Source: Methylocaldum marinum
Lineage (GTDB): Bacteria; Pseudomonadota; Gammaproteobacteria; Methylococcales; Methylococcaceae
Assembly: GCF_003584645.1 (NCBI RefSeq)
Contig: NZ_AP017928.1
Location: 336,981 to 400,980 of the forward strand
Length of the DNA: 64,000 nt
Direction: 5' to 3'
Positions 8,625 to 17,535 of the stretch are shown here, piece after piece (positions within the stretch are counted from its first letter, which is position 1; the number at the start of each line of letters is the position of its first letter). Under the pieces are notes generated by a model. The model was not told the origin of the DNA. It ran no database searches and saw only the letters and a program-made list of their open reading frames with translations. The translations under genes were made by a program, and so were the position numbers.

Positions 8625-9509
8625 GTGAAGATTGACTGTGCAATTGAAAACTACCGCGTGAGTGCCGGTCTGCCGATCAACCTTGCCGGTTGGCCGACCG
8701 ATATACCTCCGCTTTATTCGTCGCAGAAGAACTATAAGGAACTGCTGGATGAATCGAGGGCCAGGCTCAGCGAACTGCAGAACATCCTTTTTGCCTGCAA
8801 CCGCTATTCTGTTCTGCTGATTTTCCAGGGTATGGATACCGCGGGCAAGGGCGGAGCGATCAAGCACGTTATGTCAGGGGTCAATCCTCAGGGCTGTCAG
8901 GTCTTCTGCTTCCAGCAGCCCAACAACGAGGAACTCGATCACGATTTCCTTTGGCGCGCCTGCAAGCGCTTGCCGGAAAGGGGACGAATCGGCATTTTCG
9001 ACCGCTCTTACTATGAGGACGTCTTGGTTCCGCGTGTCTTTCAGCACGTGTTGAAGCAACAGCGTGTGCCGGAGGAATTCGTTGACCCCGCGCGGCTTTG
9101 GGAAGAGCGTTACCGCGACATCGTGAACCTGGAAGACTATCTGCATCGCAACGGCACGCGAATCGTCAAGATCTTTCTCCATCTGTCCAAGGCGGAACAA
9201 CGGCGACGATTTCTCGCGCGCATAGACGAACCCCGCAAGAACTGGAAACTGACTGCCGCGGACCTCGAGGTTCGCGGGCATTGGAATGATTTTCAGGCCG
9301 CTTACGCGGCCTGTATCGGTAAGACCGGTACGGCGTTCGCGCCCTGGCATATCGTTCCTGCCGACGACAAGCGCAATGCGCGGCTAATCGTTTCCAAGAT
9401 CGTCGTCGAAACCATGGAAGCCTTGAGCCTGAGTTATCCCGAGCCGAACGCGGCGCGTCTCGAGGAATTGCGGGAGATAAGGCGCCGCTTGGAGCTTGAG
9501 GGAGATTAA
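8625..9509 (+). CDS. ppk2: polyphosphate kinase 2 (PPK2) family protein
   Basis: A protein of 294 residues from the GTG at 8625, chosen because AGGGGAG lies five bases upstream; a GTG at 8580 would add 15 residues without a good site. PPK2 enzymes transfer phosphate between inorganic polyphosphate and nucleoside mono- or diphosphates. The Walker A-like motif is FQGMDTAGKGGAIKHV, followed by FDRSYYEDVLVPRV (Walker B and lid arginine) and the W-x-x-R-Y-R-D-I-x-x-x-E segment. The single-domain length fits class I or III PPK2; the class cannot be decided by eye. The gene is monocistronic here, between an ion pump and the EPS cassette, with no obvious functional link to either. Confidence 0.92.
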   Translation: MKIDCAIENYRVSAGLPINLAGWPTDIPPLYSSQKNYKELLDESRARLSELQNILFACNRYSVLLIFQGMDTAGKGGAIKHVMSGVNPQGCQVFCFQQPNNEELDHDFLWRACKRLPERGRIGIFDRSYYEDVLVPRVFQHVLKQQRVPEEFVDPARLWEERYRDIVNLEDYLHRNGTRIVKIFLHLSKAEQRRRFLARIDEPRKNWKLTAADLEVRGHWNDFQAAYAACIGKTGTAFAPWHIVPADDKRNARLIVSKIVVETMEALSLSYPEPNAARLEELREIRRRLELEGD

Positions 9510-9812
9510 CAGATAAAGCTGCCGCAAGGCTGGCAACGGTTCCGATTGCTTCGTCGCCTCGACACCGACGGTCGAAGCGCTTAAGTCGGAAATGCTTTCC
9601 GCTTCGGCCAGGGTAGATCGACTCAAGCTTTCTTCGTAGATACCGTCTTCGAAATCAAGATGCAGGCCGCGGGCCGAGCTGCACCATGTCGCGAAAGGGT
9701 CCGCGACCTACAGTGGCCGGGTCATAGGTCGGCAATCCCTTGCCGACGGCCCCATCGGCGAGCGGGTTCCGGTACGGGCGGTGTGAAAATGCCCTGGCGT
9801 CCAAGGGTTCGG
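9510..9812. other. intergenic region containing the left edge of EPS duplication A
   Basis: No gene seen. The segment 9703 onward is the start of the duplicated block. It includes the palindrome GTCGGCAA-N4-TTGCCGAC at 9728-9747, a member of a dispersed repeat family found five more times in this window. Confidence 0.6.
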
Positions 9813-10565
9813 TCAGGGTTCGGGGAGGGGTTCGGCCTTGTTGAGGAGGGTGCCGAGGATGGGTGTGGTGCTCAACTGGGTGAGGGCGTCGGTGAGCTGG
9901 GTCTGGGTGGTGCGGCCGGCCTCGATCACGAGGAGGGCGGCATCGACGTGAGGGGCGAAGGCGAGGGCGTCGGCGGTGGTCAGGTGGGGGAGGTCGAACA
10001 CCACGATGCGGCTGGGATAGCGGTGCTTCAACTCGTCCACCAGGCGCGCCATCTTGGGGGAGGCGAGGAGTTCGGCGGAGTCGGGGAGGGGGCGGCTGCC
10101 GGGGAGGATGACGAAGCGGCCGATGCCCTTGGGATTGATGAGGAGGCGCTCGATGGGCACGTCGTCGAGGAGGTAATCGGCGAGGCCGTAGCGGGGGGTG
10201 AAGCCGAACGCGGTATGGACGGCGGGACGGCGGAGATTGGCATCGACCAGGAGGACGGTCTGGCTGACGTCGAGGGCGAGGCTGAGGGCGAGGTTGATGG
10301 CGGCGACGGTCTTGCCGGCTTGGGGGTTGGGGCTGGTGACGGCGAGGGCGTTCCAGCCGTGTTCGCGGAGGATCTGGAGGACCTTGGTGCGGAGCACCTT
10401 GAAGGCGTCGAGGTAGGGGCCTGGCTCGTAGCCGGCGATCAGGCGGTGGCGGCGCAGGACCTCGCGGCTGACCTCGAGCGAGCGGGTGGTGGTGTACTCG
10501 ATCCGCGCGGCGGGCTGCAGGGAGGCGGTGCGGGTTTTGTCGAGAACGGGGACGGTCGATTCCAT
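9813..10565 (-). CDS. EPS tyrosine-kinase-like P-loop ATPase (CpsD/CapB, XrtA-associated), copy A
   Basis: A 250-residue protein from the ATG at 10565, the last gene of the minus-strand EPS operon. BY-kinases pair with the chain-length determinant to control polysaccharide length. The P-loop is SPNPQAGKT (residues 78-86), Walker A' is VLLVDANLRRP (104-114), Walker B is IVVFDLP (near 184), and the CpsD-type motif LDAFKVLRTK precedes the P-loop. Two deviations stand out: the P-loop has Q-A-G-K rather than the common G-E-G-K, and the C-terminus (LLNKAEPLPEP) lacks the tyrosine cluster that these kinases autophosphorylate. It may therefore act as an ATPase regulator or use other tyrosines. Copy B differs at residue 55 (F here, Y there). 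Confidence 0.88.
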   Translation of the reverse strand: MESTVPVLDKTRTASLQPAARIEYTTTRSLEVSREVLRRHRLIAGYEPGPYLDAFKVLRTKVLQILREHGWNALAVTSPNPQAGKTVAAINLALSLALDVSQTVLLVDANLRRPAVHTAFGFTPRYGLADYLLDDVPIERLLINPKGIGRFVILPGSRPLPDSAELLASPKMARLVDELKHRYPSRIVVFDLPHLTTADALAFAPHVDAALLVIEAGRTTQTQLTDALTQLSTTPILGTLLNKAEPLPEP

Positions 10566-10594
10566 AAGAGGCACTCCGGGTCGAAGATGAGGGG

Positions 10595-12346
10595 TTAGCC
10601 GAGCAGGGTGTCGAATTTGCGGAGACTGCGGAACCAGAGCACGTCGAGCGGGCTCCAGAACCAATGGACCAGGCCCAGCACGAGGAGCAGGGCGCCGAGG
10701 CCGAGGCCGGCGAGGAGCCAGCGCTGGCGGGTCTGGTCGACGGCCAGGTCATCGGTCACGAGATAGGGGATGACCGCGAGCGGGGCGACGCCCGCGAGGG
10801 CGGCGACGTTGCGGGGGGTGCGCACGGTGTGATCGAGGATGGTGCGCAGGACGATATAGCCGATGGCGGCGGCGAGGCCGAGGATCAGGCCGAGGACGGC
10901 GATGGCCGGGCGGTGGGGCTTGATCGGTTTTTCCGGGAGCAGGGGCGGCTCGATGATGGAAAAGCGCTCGCCCTTGCTCTTGCGCTCCAGCTGTTCGCCG
11001 ATCTGGGCTTCCATCTGCTTGGCGCGGAGCTCGCGGTAGCGGTTGGCGGCATTGTCGTAATCGCGCATGAGGGCCAGATACTGGCGTTCGGTATCGGGGG
11101 TGCGCTGCAGGCGATCCTGGTAATCGGCCAGCTTGGTCTGAAGCTCGATGCGGCGTTTGCGGAGCGCCTCGAGCTCCTGAAGGGTGCCGGCTTTTTGGGC
11201 GGACAGGTTGAGATAGGCCGGATTGTCGGGCTGGCGGGCGGCGACCGCGCGGGCGGTGGTCTCGGGCGCCGCCGCGGCGAGGGACTCCTCGTAGGCGGTG
11301 ATCTTCGAGGTCAGGGCGATCACATCGGGATGATCGGGGGCATGGGTGTCCTCGAGCACGGCCAGTTCGCCGCGCAGATGGGCGAGGGTCTTGACCGTGT
11401 CGAGGGAATTGTCGATGGGCCCGAGTTCGCGCAGCAGGGCCTCGAGCTCGCGGCGCGCCTTGACCACGTCCGGGTGCTTGTCGGAATAGCGGCTGGTGAG
11501 GGCGACCAGTTCGGTCTCGAGGTGCTTCAGGCGGTCCTGCTTGCTGAGGATGCGCTGGCCGGTATCCGAGATGATCGGGGTATCGGGCGCGATCTGGGCG
11601 AGCTCGGCGTCCAGATAGATGGCGCGCTCCTGGAGCGTGCGCAGCTGCACGTCGAGCGCCTGGAGCTCGTGCTCGGTCTGTTGCAGGAACTGCAGATTGA
11701 GCGCCTTCTGCTCGGGCAGGGCGTACATGTGGGCCTCCTTGAACTGGGCCAACTTCTGCTCGAGTTCGCCGACATAGGCGCCGATCTGCTCGACCTCCTC
11801 GGTGAGGAAATCGGAGGCTTCGGCGGTTTTCTGGGTGCGGGTCTTGAGGTTCTCCTCGAGGTAGAGCGAGGTGATCTCGTTGGCGACGCGCTGGGCGGTG
11901 TCGGGGCGAGGGGCGTCGTAGGACAGGCTGAAGGCGATGGTGGCCTTGGTCGGCCGTCCGGAGCGGGGATCGATGACCTCGGCGCTGATCGGCTGGAAGG
12001 CGATGTCCTCGCGCATCCGCTCGATGATCTCGTCGGTGGTCCGGGTGAGACGCGCCTTGGCATAGAGATCGAACTTCTCGACGATGGCGAGGAGATGGGA
12101 GCGGGTCATCACGCGCTGGCTGATCATCTGCAGGCGCTCGGCGGCATAGCTGGTGATGGTGGAGCGGACCAGGTCGGCCGGGATCTCCTGCTCCTCGATC
12201 AGGATCGTCGCGGCGGAGCGGTAGGTCGGGGGCAGCAGCAGCGCGGCCAGGAGGCTGAGCGTGAAGAGGCCGGCCGAGATCGCGGCGAAGGCGGTCTTGT
12301 GGCGGCGGAAGGTGGCGAGATAGTCGCTGAGGGCTTTTTCTTCCAT
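10595..12346 (-). CDS. EPS chain-length determinant (Wzz/GumC, XrtA-type), copy A
   Basis: A protein of 583 residues from ATG 12346 (MEEKALSDYLATF). It is an inner-membrane co-polymerase: an N-terminal transmembrane helix (about residues 20-40, FAAISAGLFTLSLLAALLLP), the Wzz domain (ATILIEEQEIPADLV), a long periplasmic coiled-coil region (about 150-440), and the C-terminal P-rich motif LPEKPIKPHRP before a second helix. One further helix near 550 is followed by WFRSLRKFDTLLG. The 29-base gap to the kinase gene and the 16-base gap to the barrel gene indicate one operon. The longer ORF upstream of this ATG overlaps the barrel gene and is rejected as the start. Copy B differs by three residues that I can see (I/V, I/T, A/S). 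Confidence 0.93.
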   Translation of the reverse strand: MEEKALSDYLATFRRHKTAFAAISAGLFTLSLLAALLLPPTYRSAATILIEEQEIPADLVRSTITSYAAERLQMISQRVMTRSHLLAIVEKFDLYAKARLTRTTDEIIERMREDIAFQPISAEVIDPRSGRPTKATIAFSLSYDAPRPDTAQRVANEITSLYLEENLKTRTQKTAEASDFLTEEVEQIGAYVGELEQKLAQFKEAHMYALPEQKALNLQFLQQTEHELQALDVQLRTLQERAIYLDAELAQIAPDTPIISDTGQRILSKQDRLKHLETELVALTSRYSDKHPDVVKARRELEALLRELGPIDNSLDTVKTLAHLRGELAVLEDTHAPDHPDVIALTSKITAYEESLAAAAPETTARAVAARQPDNPAYLNLSAQKAGTLQELEALRKRRIELQTKLADYQDRLQRTPDTERQYLALMRDYDNAANRYRELRAKQMEAQIGEQLERKSKGERFSIIEPPLLPEKPIKPHRPAIAVLGLILGLAAAIGYIVLRTILDHTVRTPRNVAALAGVAPLAVIPYLVTDDLAVDQTRQRWLLAGLGLGALLLVLGLVHWFWSPLDVLWFRSLRKFDTLLG

Positions 12347-12362
12347 TGATGGGTACTCAATC

Positions 12363-13610
12363 TCAAAACTGAAAGGGATCGAAATCGTACTTGAGCCGGA
12401 GAAACACGGCATGGTCGTCCTGGCGGCCGGAAAAGGCGCCATCGCGGTCGCCGAGATCGCGGAGGGCGTACTGGTAGGTGCCGCTGAGGCGCCAGTGCTC
12501 GGTCAGGGCGTAGGTGAGCTCGGCGCCGAGCCGGTAAGACACCTGGCTGAGGATTTCGCCGTTGAACAAGGGGAACGCCTGATCGGTGTAGGACAGGGTC
12601 AGGGAGGTGTTGAGGCGCTCGGAGAAGCGGTGGCGGCCGGTGAGCACGACCCGGTCCGACTCGAACAGGGTGCCGTTGATTGACGGGCTGATCTGATGGG
12701 AATAATCCAGCTGCCATTCGGACGACTCGAAGCGCTGGCGCGCGGTGGCGGTGACCAGGGGGCCGAACTGGGCGTCCTTCAGGGTGACGTCCTCCGGAAT
12801 CAGCACCCGGACGGGGATGGGGCCGATGAAGACGAGCGCCTGCCGAAAGGTCCGCAGCTCGGTTTCCGAGAAACTGTACTGGCCGCCGCCGGAGACGCCG
12901 ATGTCGAGGGTCTCGGTGACGGCGTACCGGAAGCCGGCCATGGCATTGACGTAATCGATGGCGCGCTGGTCGGCGCGGTAGGCGGTATACGCCAGCGTGC
13001 CGTTGAGCCCCAGGCGTTCGGTGAGCTGATGCTCGAAGCCGGCGGACGCGGTGTGCGAACGCGAATCGACATAGCTGAACTGGGTGCGGGCGTCGTAGTC
13101 GGCGGCATGATAGCTATAGCCGAGGGTGAAGCGGGTGCGCTCGCTCCAGGCATAGGTCCAGGCGGGGGCGAACGAGGTCAGGCTGCGCTGGACCCGGGTC
13201 AGCACGATGCCCACCAGTTCATCGGACTGCGAGGCCAGCAGGGCATCGTCGGTATAGTTTGCGGTGAGCGCCCAGCGCGAGCGCTCGGTGGCGTAATGGG
13301 CGTCGAGGTCGAGAAACTGGTTCTGGGCATCGATATGCTCGATCGGCGCATAAAACTGATTCTGCAGGCGGGCGCGGCCCTGCACCTGCCAATGGGCCTC
13401 GCGGGCGATCAGCCGGGTCGTGAAGCCGAGATCGGCGCCCCAGACCGCGCGGGGACCGAGTTGGCGCGGCAGGAGCCGGATATTGGAATGGAACTCCTGG
13501 CTCAGGCCGGCCTGGGTTTCGAGGTGCCAGTCCACGGCCAGGGCGGCCCTGGCGAACGCCAAACCGAGGCCGAAGCCGAGGCCGGCCAGCCGTTTGCATC
13601 GAACCGCCAT
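12363..13610 (-). CDS. EPS-associated outer-membrane beta-barrel protein, copy A
   Basis: A 415-residue protein with a signal peptide (MAVRCKRLAGLGFGLGLAFA, probable cleavage after ALA near residue 25). The mature part consists of alternating aromatic/polar strands such as HWQVQGRARLQNQFYAP, RSRWALTANYTDD and RLNTSLTLSYTDQ, and ends in F-Q-F, a C-terminal aromatic typical of BAM-inserted barrels. In exosortase-linked EPS loci a barrel of this size (TIGR03016-like) stands between the export protein and the chain-length determinant, and probably helps polymer cross the outer membrane. It is the second gene of the operon. Copy B differs at one residue (A here, T there, in RAVWG[A/T]DLGF). Confidence 0.85.
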   Translation of the reverse strand: MAVRCKRLAGLGFGLGLAFARAALAVDWHLETQAGLSQEFHSNIRLLPRQLGPRAVWGADLGFTTRLIAREAHWQVQGRARLQNQFYAPIEHIDAQNQFLDLDAHYATERSRWALTANYTDDALLASQSDELVGIVLTRVQRSLTSFAPAWTYAWSERTRFTLGYSYHAADYDARTQFSYVDSRSHTASAGFEHQLTERLGLNGTLAYTAYRADQRAIDYVNAMAGFRYAVTETLDIGVSGGGQYSFSETELRTFRQALVFIGPIPVRVLIPEDVTLKDAQFGPLVTATARQRFESSEWQLDYSHQISPSINGTLFESDRVVLTGRHRFSERLNTSLTLSYTDQAFPLFNGEILSQVSYRLGAELTYALTEHWRLSGTYQYALRDLGDRDGAFSGRQDDHAVFLRLKYDFDPFQF

Positions 13611-13671
13611 GATCAGCCGCCTCGGGTGTGCGGCCGGGGAGGCCGGTGGAGCATGGGGTGTCGCGGGAGCC

Positions 13672-14250
13672 TCAACGCACGACCACGATGTCGCCGTTCA
13701 TCAGCAGGATGTTCTGCTCGAGCTCCTCGCCGGCGGAGACGGCATCGTAATCGAACGCGAGGGGAGTGGTGCGGTCGCCGGTCTGGCGGAGGATGGTGAT
13801 GTCGTCGCGGTCGGCGAAAGGGTTGAGGCCGCCGGCGAGGGCGAGGGCGTGCATCACGGTGACGCGGCCGGGCGTGACGAATTCGCCGGGCTTGTTGACC
13901 TTGCCGACGACGTAGATTTTCTGGCTGGTGGTGATGACGGAGACCGAGACGACGGGGTCGGCGAGGAAATCGGTCAGGCGCTCGGTGAGGGTGACGCGGA
14001 CGTCCTCGATGGTGAGGCCGCCGGCGGGGACGTCGCCGACCAGGGGAAAGGACAGGGCGCCGTCGGCACGGACCAGAACCTGCTTGGTCAAGTCCTCCTC
14101 GCGCCAGACCGAAATCTCCAGAACATCGCCCGGGACGATGCGGTAGTCTTTGCGGCTTTCCACTGGGAGCGGCGGATTCAAAACGTCTCCCAGGGCGCTG
14201 CTACTAACGAATAATAAGAATAAGGTAAATTTGAGCAATTGGAGATACAT
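13672..14250 (-). CDS. polysaccharide export protein (Wza/EpsE-like), copy A
   Basis: A 192-residue periplasmic or outer-membrane export protein. Start ATG 14250 gives a clean signal peptide (MYLQLLKFTLFLLFVSSSALG); longer starts add a non-signal extension. The Poly_export domain begins YRIVPGDVLEISVWREEDLT (about residues 36-55), followed by an SLBB domain with KIYVVGKVNKPGEF and MHALALAGGLNPFAD. This protein forms the outlet for EPS. The first ~35 residues are unlike those of copy B, while everything from YRIVPGDV onward is identical: the duplication ends exactly within this gene. There is no lipobox cysteine, so it may be a soluble or differently anchored variant. Confidence 0.9.
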   Translation of the reverse strand: MYLQLLKFTLFLLFVSSSALGDVLNPPLPVESRKDYRIVPGDVLEISVWREEDLTKQVLVRADGALSFPLVGDVPAGGLTIEDVRVTLTERLTDFLADPVVSVSVITTSQKIYVVGKVNKPGEFVTPGRVTVMHALALAGGLNPFADRDDITILRQTGDRTTPLAFDYDAVSAGEELEQNILLMNGDIVVVR

Positions 14251-14848
14251 ACAAGCACTGTGTCGCTGATTGATGCGGCTAAGGAAAAGACGGCGGCACA
14301 TACTTACCTGATGGTTTACGATGGCGAATCCGTGCCATCGCCTAATTCGCCGGTACGGTACCAAACCATTGTTACAGTTCCGTTCCAAGGACGGCAAGTT
14401 CGTTACCCAAGCCTGACACTGATACCGGGTGTCATTCCAAATCGCTTACTACGTAAGTCATTAATTTTTTTGTAGGGTGGGTTAGGCCGGAGGCCGTAAC
14501 CCAGCGAACGAGCTCGGATCGGTGAGTTACGCGGAGCCTGTCCTGAGCCTGCCGAAGGGCCTGTCCCGAGCGGTTAACCCACCATCGATGGGTTTCGCTT
14601 CGCTCTACCTAGCCTACGATGAATGTTCACTCGAATGCCGAATGGGAGCAGGTCGCGCCGCGTATGCCGCAGAATCAGCGGACCGTTCGCATCGCCAGCC
14701 CCGCGCCGGTGGAGGAAAGGCGGTCGCGGTTAACAGCGATTCTATCGGTTTTAAGGAAGCCGGCGGACTTTGAGGCTGTTTTCCTGCAATTCGTCCGCCT
14801 AATCGGCCGCACAATCCGCGATGCGGTCACCCATTGTCGGCCTCCTGC
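14251..14848. other. intergenic region upstream of EPS copy A with a dispersed repeat
   Basis: No supported gene. It should contain the promoter of the minus-strand EPS operon in its first ~200 bases. The segment 14472-14641 is a long dispersed repeat (see separate entry). Confidence 0.5.
14472..14641. repeat. dispersed intergenic repeat (GTAGGGTGGGTTAGGCC type), copy 1
   Basis: Starts GTAGGGTGGGTTAGGCC, includes GTAACCCA, CCTGTCCTGAGC and GATGGGTTTCGCTTCGCTCT, and ends near AATGTTCACTCGAATGCCG. An imperfect second copy lies at 50924-51104. The ends are partly complementary (GTAGGGTGGGTTA versus TACC/CCTAC), so it can fold on itself. It is non-coding; function unknown. Confidence 0.75.
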
Positions 14849-16513
14849 TCAGGCCGGCGACGCCCGGCGATTAGGCAGGTGCTCCGGTCCGGAACCCGAG
14901 AACTGTACCGGATTTTCGTCCTCCTCCGCAATCGAAACGAGGTCCCACGTGAATTTCGTGGCAAAGGATCGGCGATCTTGCTCGCTCCAGCGAACGATAT
15001 GGCCGCAGGGTTCCGGAGCACGGACGGCGGGCGGATGCGCGGCCTGCGCCATGCCGGCGCGACTGTCGGTCGTGCTCAGGTAGATTTCGCAGGCTTGCGG
15101 ATACACGGATTTCCATTGCGGGCGGTTCATCGCGGTTGCTCCGACGACATCCGCCGCCAGGCGGGTATTCACCAGGACTTCGGCCTGATTCCTGAATACC
15201 GCATGGCGGGCCGCGGCAGCGGCGCGAAAGGAAGGCTCGCCCAAGTCCAGAGCCAGCCAGTCGCCGGTTCCGTCCTCGTTGAAACGTGCCGCGTACAAGG
15301 TTCCCTCGTCCAGCATGTCGCCGCAGGCGGTCCGCCGGTGGAAACGTGTCTTGGTGACAAATTTGTAAATATATTCGTTCGGATCGTCATCGCTCAGGTA
15401 CCAGACCAGCGGGTGGCCTTCTTTCACCGGTGCCAGCCAGGCGCAGGCATGGGCGAGTCTTCCCATGGCGGTGCGCTTCTTGGGCATGCTTTCCGGGTTG
15501 AACGGATCGATCTCCAGAATCCAGCCGTGGCAGTTCGGCTCGTTGCGATAATCTTCCTTGGCGTCGTTTCCCCACGCCGAGGCATCGAAGCGGACGTGCT
15601 CGGGAGCGTTCCGGTCGTTTTCCACCCAACCCTTGCGGCTGCTCTCGGTGCTTATCCCGTATCGAGCCTGTTCTCGGGAACGGCCGGTGCGGTTGGCGAA
15701 GTAGAATGCCCAATTCTTTTCGCAGACCAAATAAGTGCGCCAGGGGGTGAAACTATAAGCGCAGTCGACGAAGATTCCCCGGGTTCGGGTTCCGTCCGGG
15801 CTGTACTTGGTACTGAGCAGGCCAGAACCGCGCGCCGGGCCGGCGATATCCACCGGTGTGCGCTCGGTGATTCGTCGGCTGTACCTGCCCGGTATCACAC
15901 GCCAGCTTCCGCTGCAGTCTTTCTTGATTTCCGCGACGCACAGGCCGTAGACGGCGACTTTCTTCCACATTCGGTCGACAGGATACTGTCCTCCGATGAT
16001 GGTGCACGGACGCAACAGCCGCCGGCTAATGTAGCGGTGGACGACGCAAAGGAGACCATGCGAGGTCAATGTGGCGCGGTTCATCGGAAAAAAATAGATT
16101 CCGGTGTAATGAGAGCGGAGTTGCCGGTCCGGTTCGTCTCCGGCAATGGGTCCGCCATTGCCGGCGGGATGGCGGCCGGCCGCCGAAGATCCCGCCGGGA
16201 TGCGCGGGTTTTCGAGAACGACGGTGGATGCCCGGTGGGGGACAGTTCGCGTAAGGTGTAAGGCCTCGAACAGTTGTGCATTTAAGCGAAAGGACGGTAG
16301 CTCTCCCGGTCTTGAGGCCGGAAATGCCAACAATGCTTCGAACGTCCCCGAGTGCTCGGACGGAGCCGAATGCACCGTGGCGTCTTTCAAAATCCGGTTC
16401 CGGATCGGGTGCTTTGCCGAGGTTGATTGGAATGTGGGGTTGCCGGACCGGTTGTTTGATGACATTCTGCCGTTGCTGTCCCGCTGAAGGTGGGGTTGTC
16501 GATCGCTCATCAA
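14849..16513 (-). pseudogene. decayed PhoX-family (DUF839) phosphatase
   Basis: An open frame of 554 codons whose residues from about 130 on match the PhoX secreted alkaline phosphatase family: HGLLCVVHRYISRRLLRP, RYSRRITERTPVDIAGPA, FTPWRTYLVCEKNW, HGWILEIDPFNPESMPKKRT, PLVWYLSDDDPNEYIYKFV, GTLYAARFNEDGTGDWLAL and HIVRWSEQ. PhoX hydrolyses phosphoesters with a Ca/Fe cofactor bound by conserved acidic residues. Several acidic positions I expect are changed: NHEY reads VHRY, CEENW reads CEKNW and AHEGA reads AHACA. No signal peptide is visible and the C-terminal third of the family is missing. The first ~130 codons show no similarity I recognise. I read it as a truncated, inactive gene held open by high GC. 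Confidence 0.7.
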
Positions 16514-16812
16514 TATCTGCTCTTAGCTATAGCTCAATCAGATGGCTGGTAGAGTGACGATAGGCGAGCGCTGTTACAAATCGTTGACGATTGATTTAAC
16601 GTCTCGTTACCGAATGATGACAGCGATACAGGACGTAAACCGGAACAAACACAAGAGATCCGGTTCATGGAGCTTGGAAAAATTGATCGTCGTTTCCTCA
16701 GAAATTCACGCTGTTGTAACGATTTGGGATGTCTAATTTAGAAAACCGAACACGGGGGAGAGACGGAAAAGAGAGACTCAGAAGAGCCGTCGCACCCTGA
16801 CGCGCGAGACCA
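16514..16812. other. AT-richer intergenic region
   Basis: No gene, tRNA or clear terminator recognised. Base composition is lower in GC than the flanks. Confidence 0.4.
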
Positions 16813-17289
16813 TCAGGAAACTTTGCAGCAAAATATCGCAGGCCAGATATTGACGCTTTGCGGCAAGAAGGAGCTGATCAGGAACAGGGCCGGAAACAGG
16901 AGGCCGTTTACCGTAATGGGTACCCCTTCAAAGGCATTGGTCCGGGAGATGTTATAGCGGGCTAAGCGCAGCATGCCGCAAGTGACGAAGACGATCAGGA
17001 TAAGCGTTTTCAGCCAATGATGGCTGTCGATCGAGAAATACAGAAATGCCGGAGCTACGCCGAAGGACACCAGGTCCGCCAACGAATCCAGTTGTTTCCC
17101 GAACAGGTTCTGTTGGTGGAGTAAAGCGGCGATCTTGCCGTCAAGGCTGTCGAACAGCACGGCCAGCAACAGAAAACCGGAGGCCCAGCCGGGGTGGCCT
17201 TCCGTAGCCAGGAAGATCGACAGCAGCCCGCAAGCCAGATTGCTGATGGTAAAGAGATCGGCAAACTTGATGAGTTCCAGCATTCTCAT
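16813..17289 (-). CDS. pssA: CDP-alcohol phosphatidyltransferase (phosphatidylserine synthase-like), short
   Basis: A 158-residue membrane protein from ATG 17289, preceded by GGAGAAGG. PssA joins CDP-diacylglycerol and serine to make phosphatidylserine, the precursor of phosphatidylethanolamine. The signature D-x2-D-G-x2-A-x-x8-G-x3-D-x3-D is present as DSLDGKIAALLHQQNLFGKQ followed by LDSLAD, then VSFGVAPA, which is characteristic of PssA. The usual arginine after the alanine is replaced by alanine (IAAL instead of xARx). Hydrophobic helices occur around residues 10-30, 80-105 and 125-145. The protein stops at WPAIFCCKVS, shorter than most relatives (about 170-280 residues), so a C-terminal helix may be missing. 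Codons upstream of 17289 in the same frame do not look like a PssA N-terminus. Confidence 0.8.
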   Translation of the reverse strand: MRMLELIKFADLFTISNLACGLLSIFLATEGHPGWASGFLLLAVLFDSLDGKIAALLHQQNLFGKQLDSLADLVSFGVAPAFLYFSIDSHHWLKTLILIVFVTCGMLRLARYNISRTNAFEGVPITVNGLLFPALFLISSFLPQSVNIWPAIFCCKVS

Positions 17290-17535
17290 GGGATGGATTC
17301 CTTCTCCTGATCGTCCGATCATGCCGAGATCTTGTGACGGCAGAATGACAGAACCGCCCTCTAGGGGCCTGTCGCCGGCTACGACGACCGAAATTGTCGA
17401 ATTCGGAACGGAATTCAGGACTGTCAGCCGGGAACGGCGGCACCATGTGAAACGAAGACCTATTACCGATGTCATACGGCTGAAAGGACATGCCGACCAT
17501 ACCTGTCCATTCAGGGAGTGGAGTCAAGACCCGTG

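Larger units (their letters stand above)
9703..14145 (-). repeat. EPS duplication, copy A (direct repeat of 42022-46457)
   Basis: A 4443-bp block nearly identical to the 4436-bp block at 42022-46457. The 7-base length difference is one insertion near 9724-9730. By eye I count roughly fifteen substitutions, all single bases. It covers three complete genes and all but the signal-peptide end of a fourth. Left edge is at GCGACCTACAGTGGCC; the right edge is at GATGCGGTA inside the export gene. Confidence 0.95.

Noticed and set aside
10664..12349. 561-codon plus-strand frame opposite the chain-length determinant (and its twin at 42976-44661)
   Set aside because: Present in both copies because the DNA is duplicated. 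Gly/Glu/Ala-rich shadow of a real Wzz-type gene with clear motifs.
14834..16261. 475-codon plus-strand frame opposite the PhoX-like frame
   Set aside because: The minus strand carries PhoX motifs; the plus frame has none and starts inside unrelated DNA.
16500..16600. possible tRNA-like sequence near TAGCTATAGCTCAATCAGATGGCTGGTAG
   Set aside because: It resembles a tRNA D-arm region (AGCTCAAT-C-AGATGGCT) but I could not find matching acceptor, anticodon and T-arm with the GTTCRA motif.
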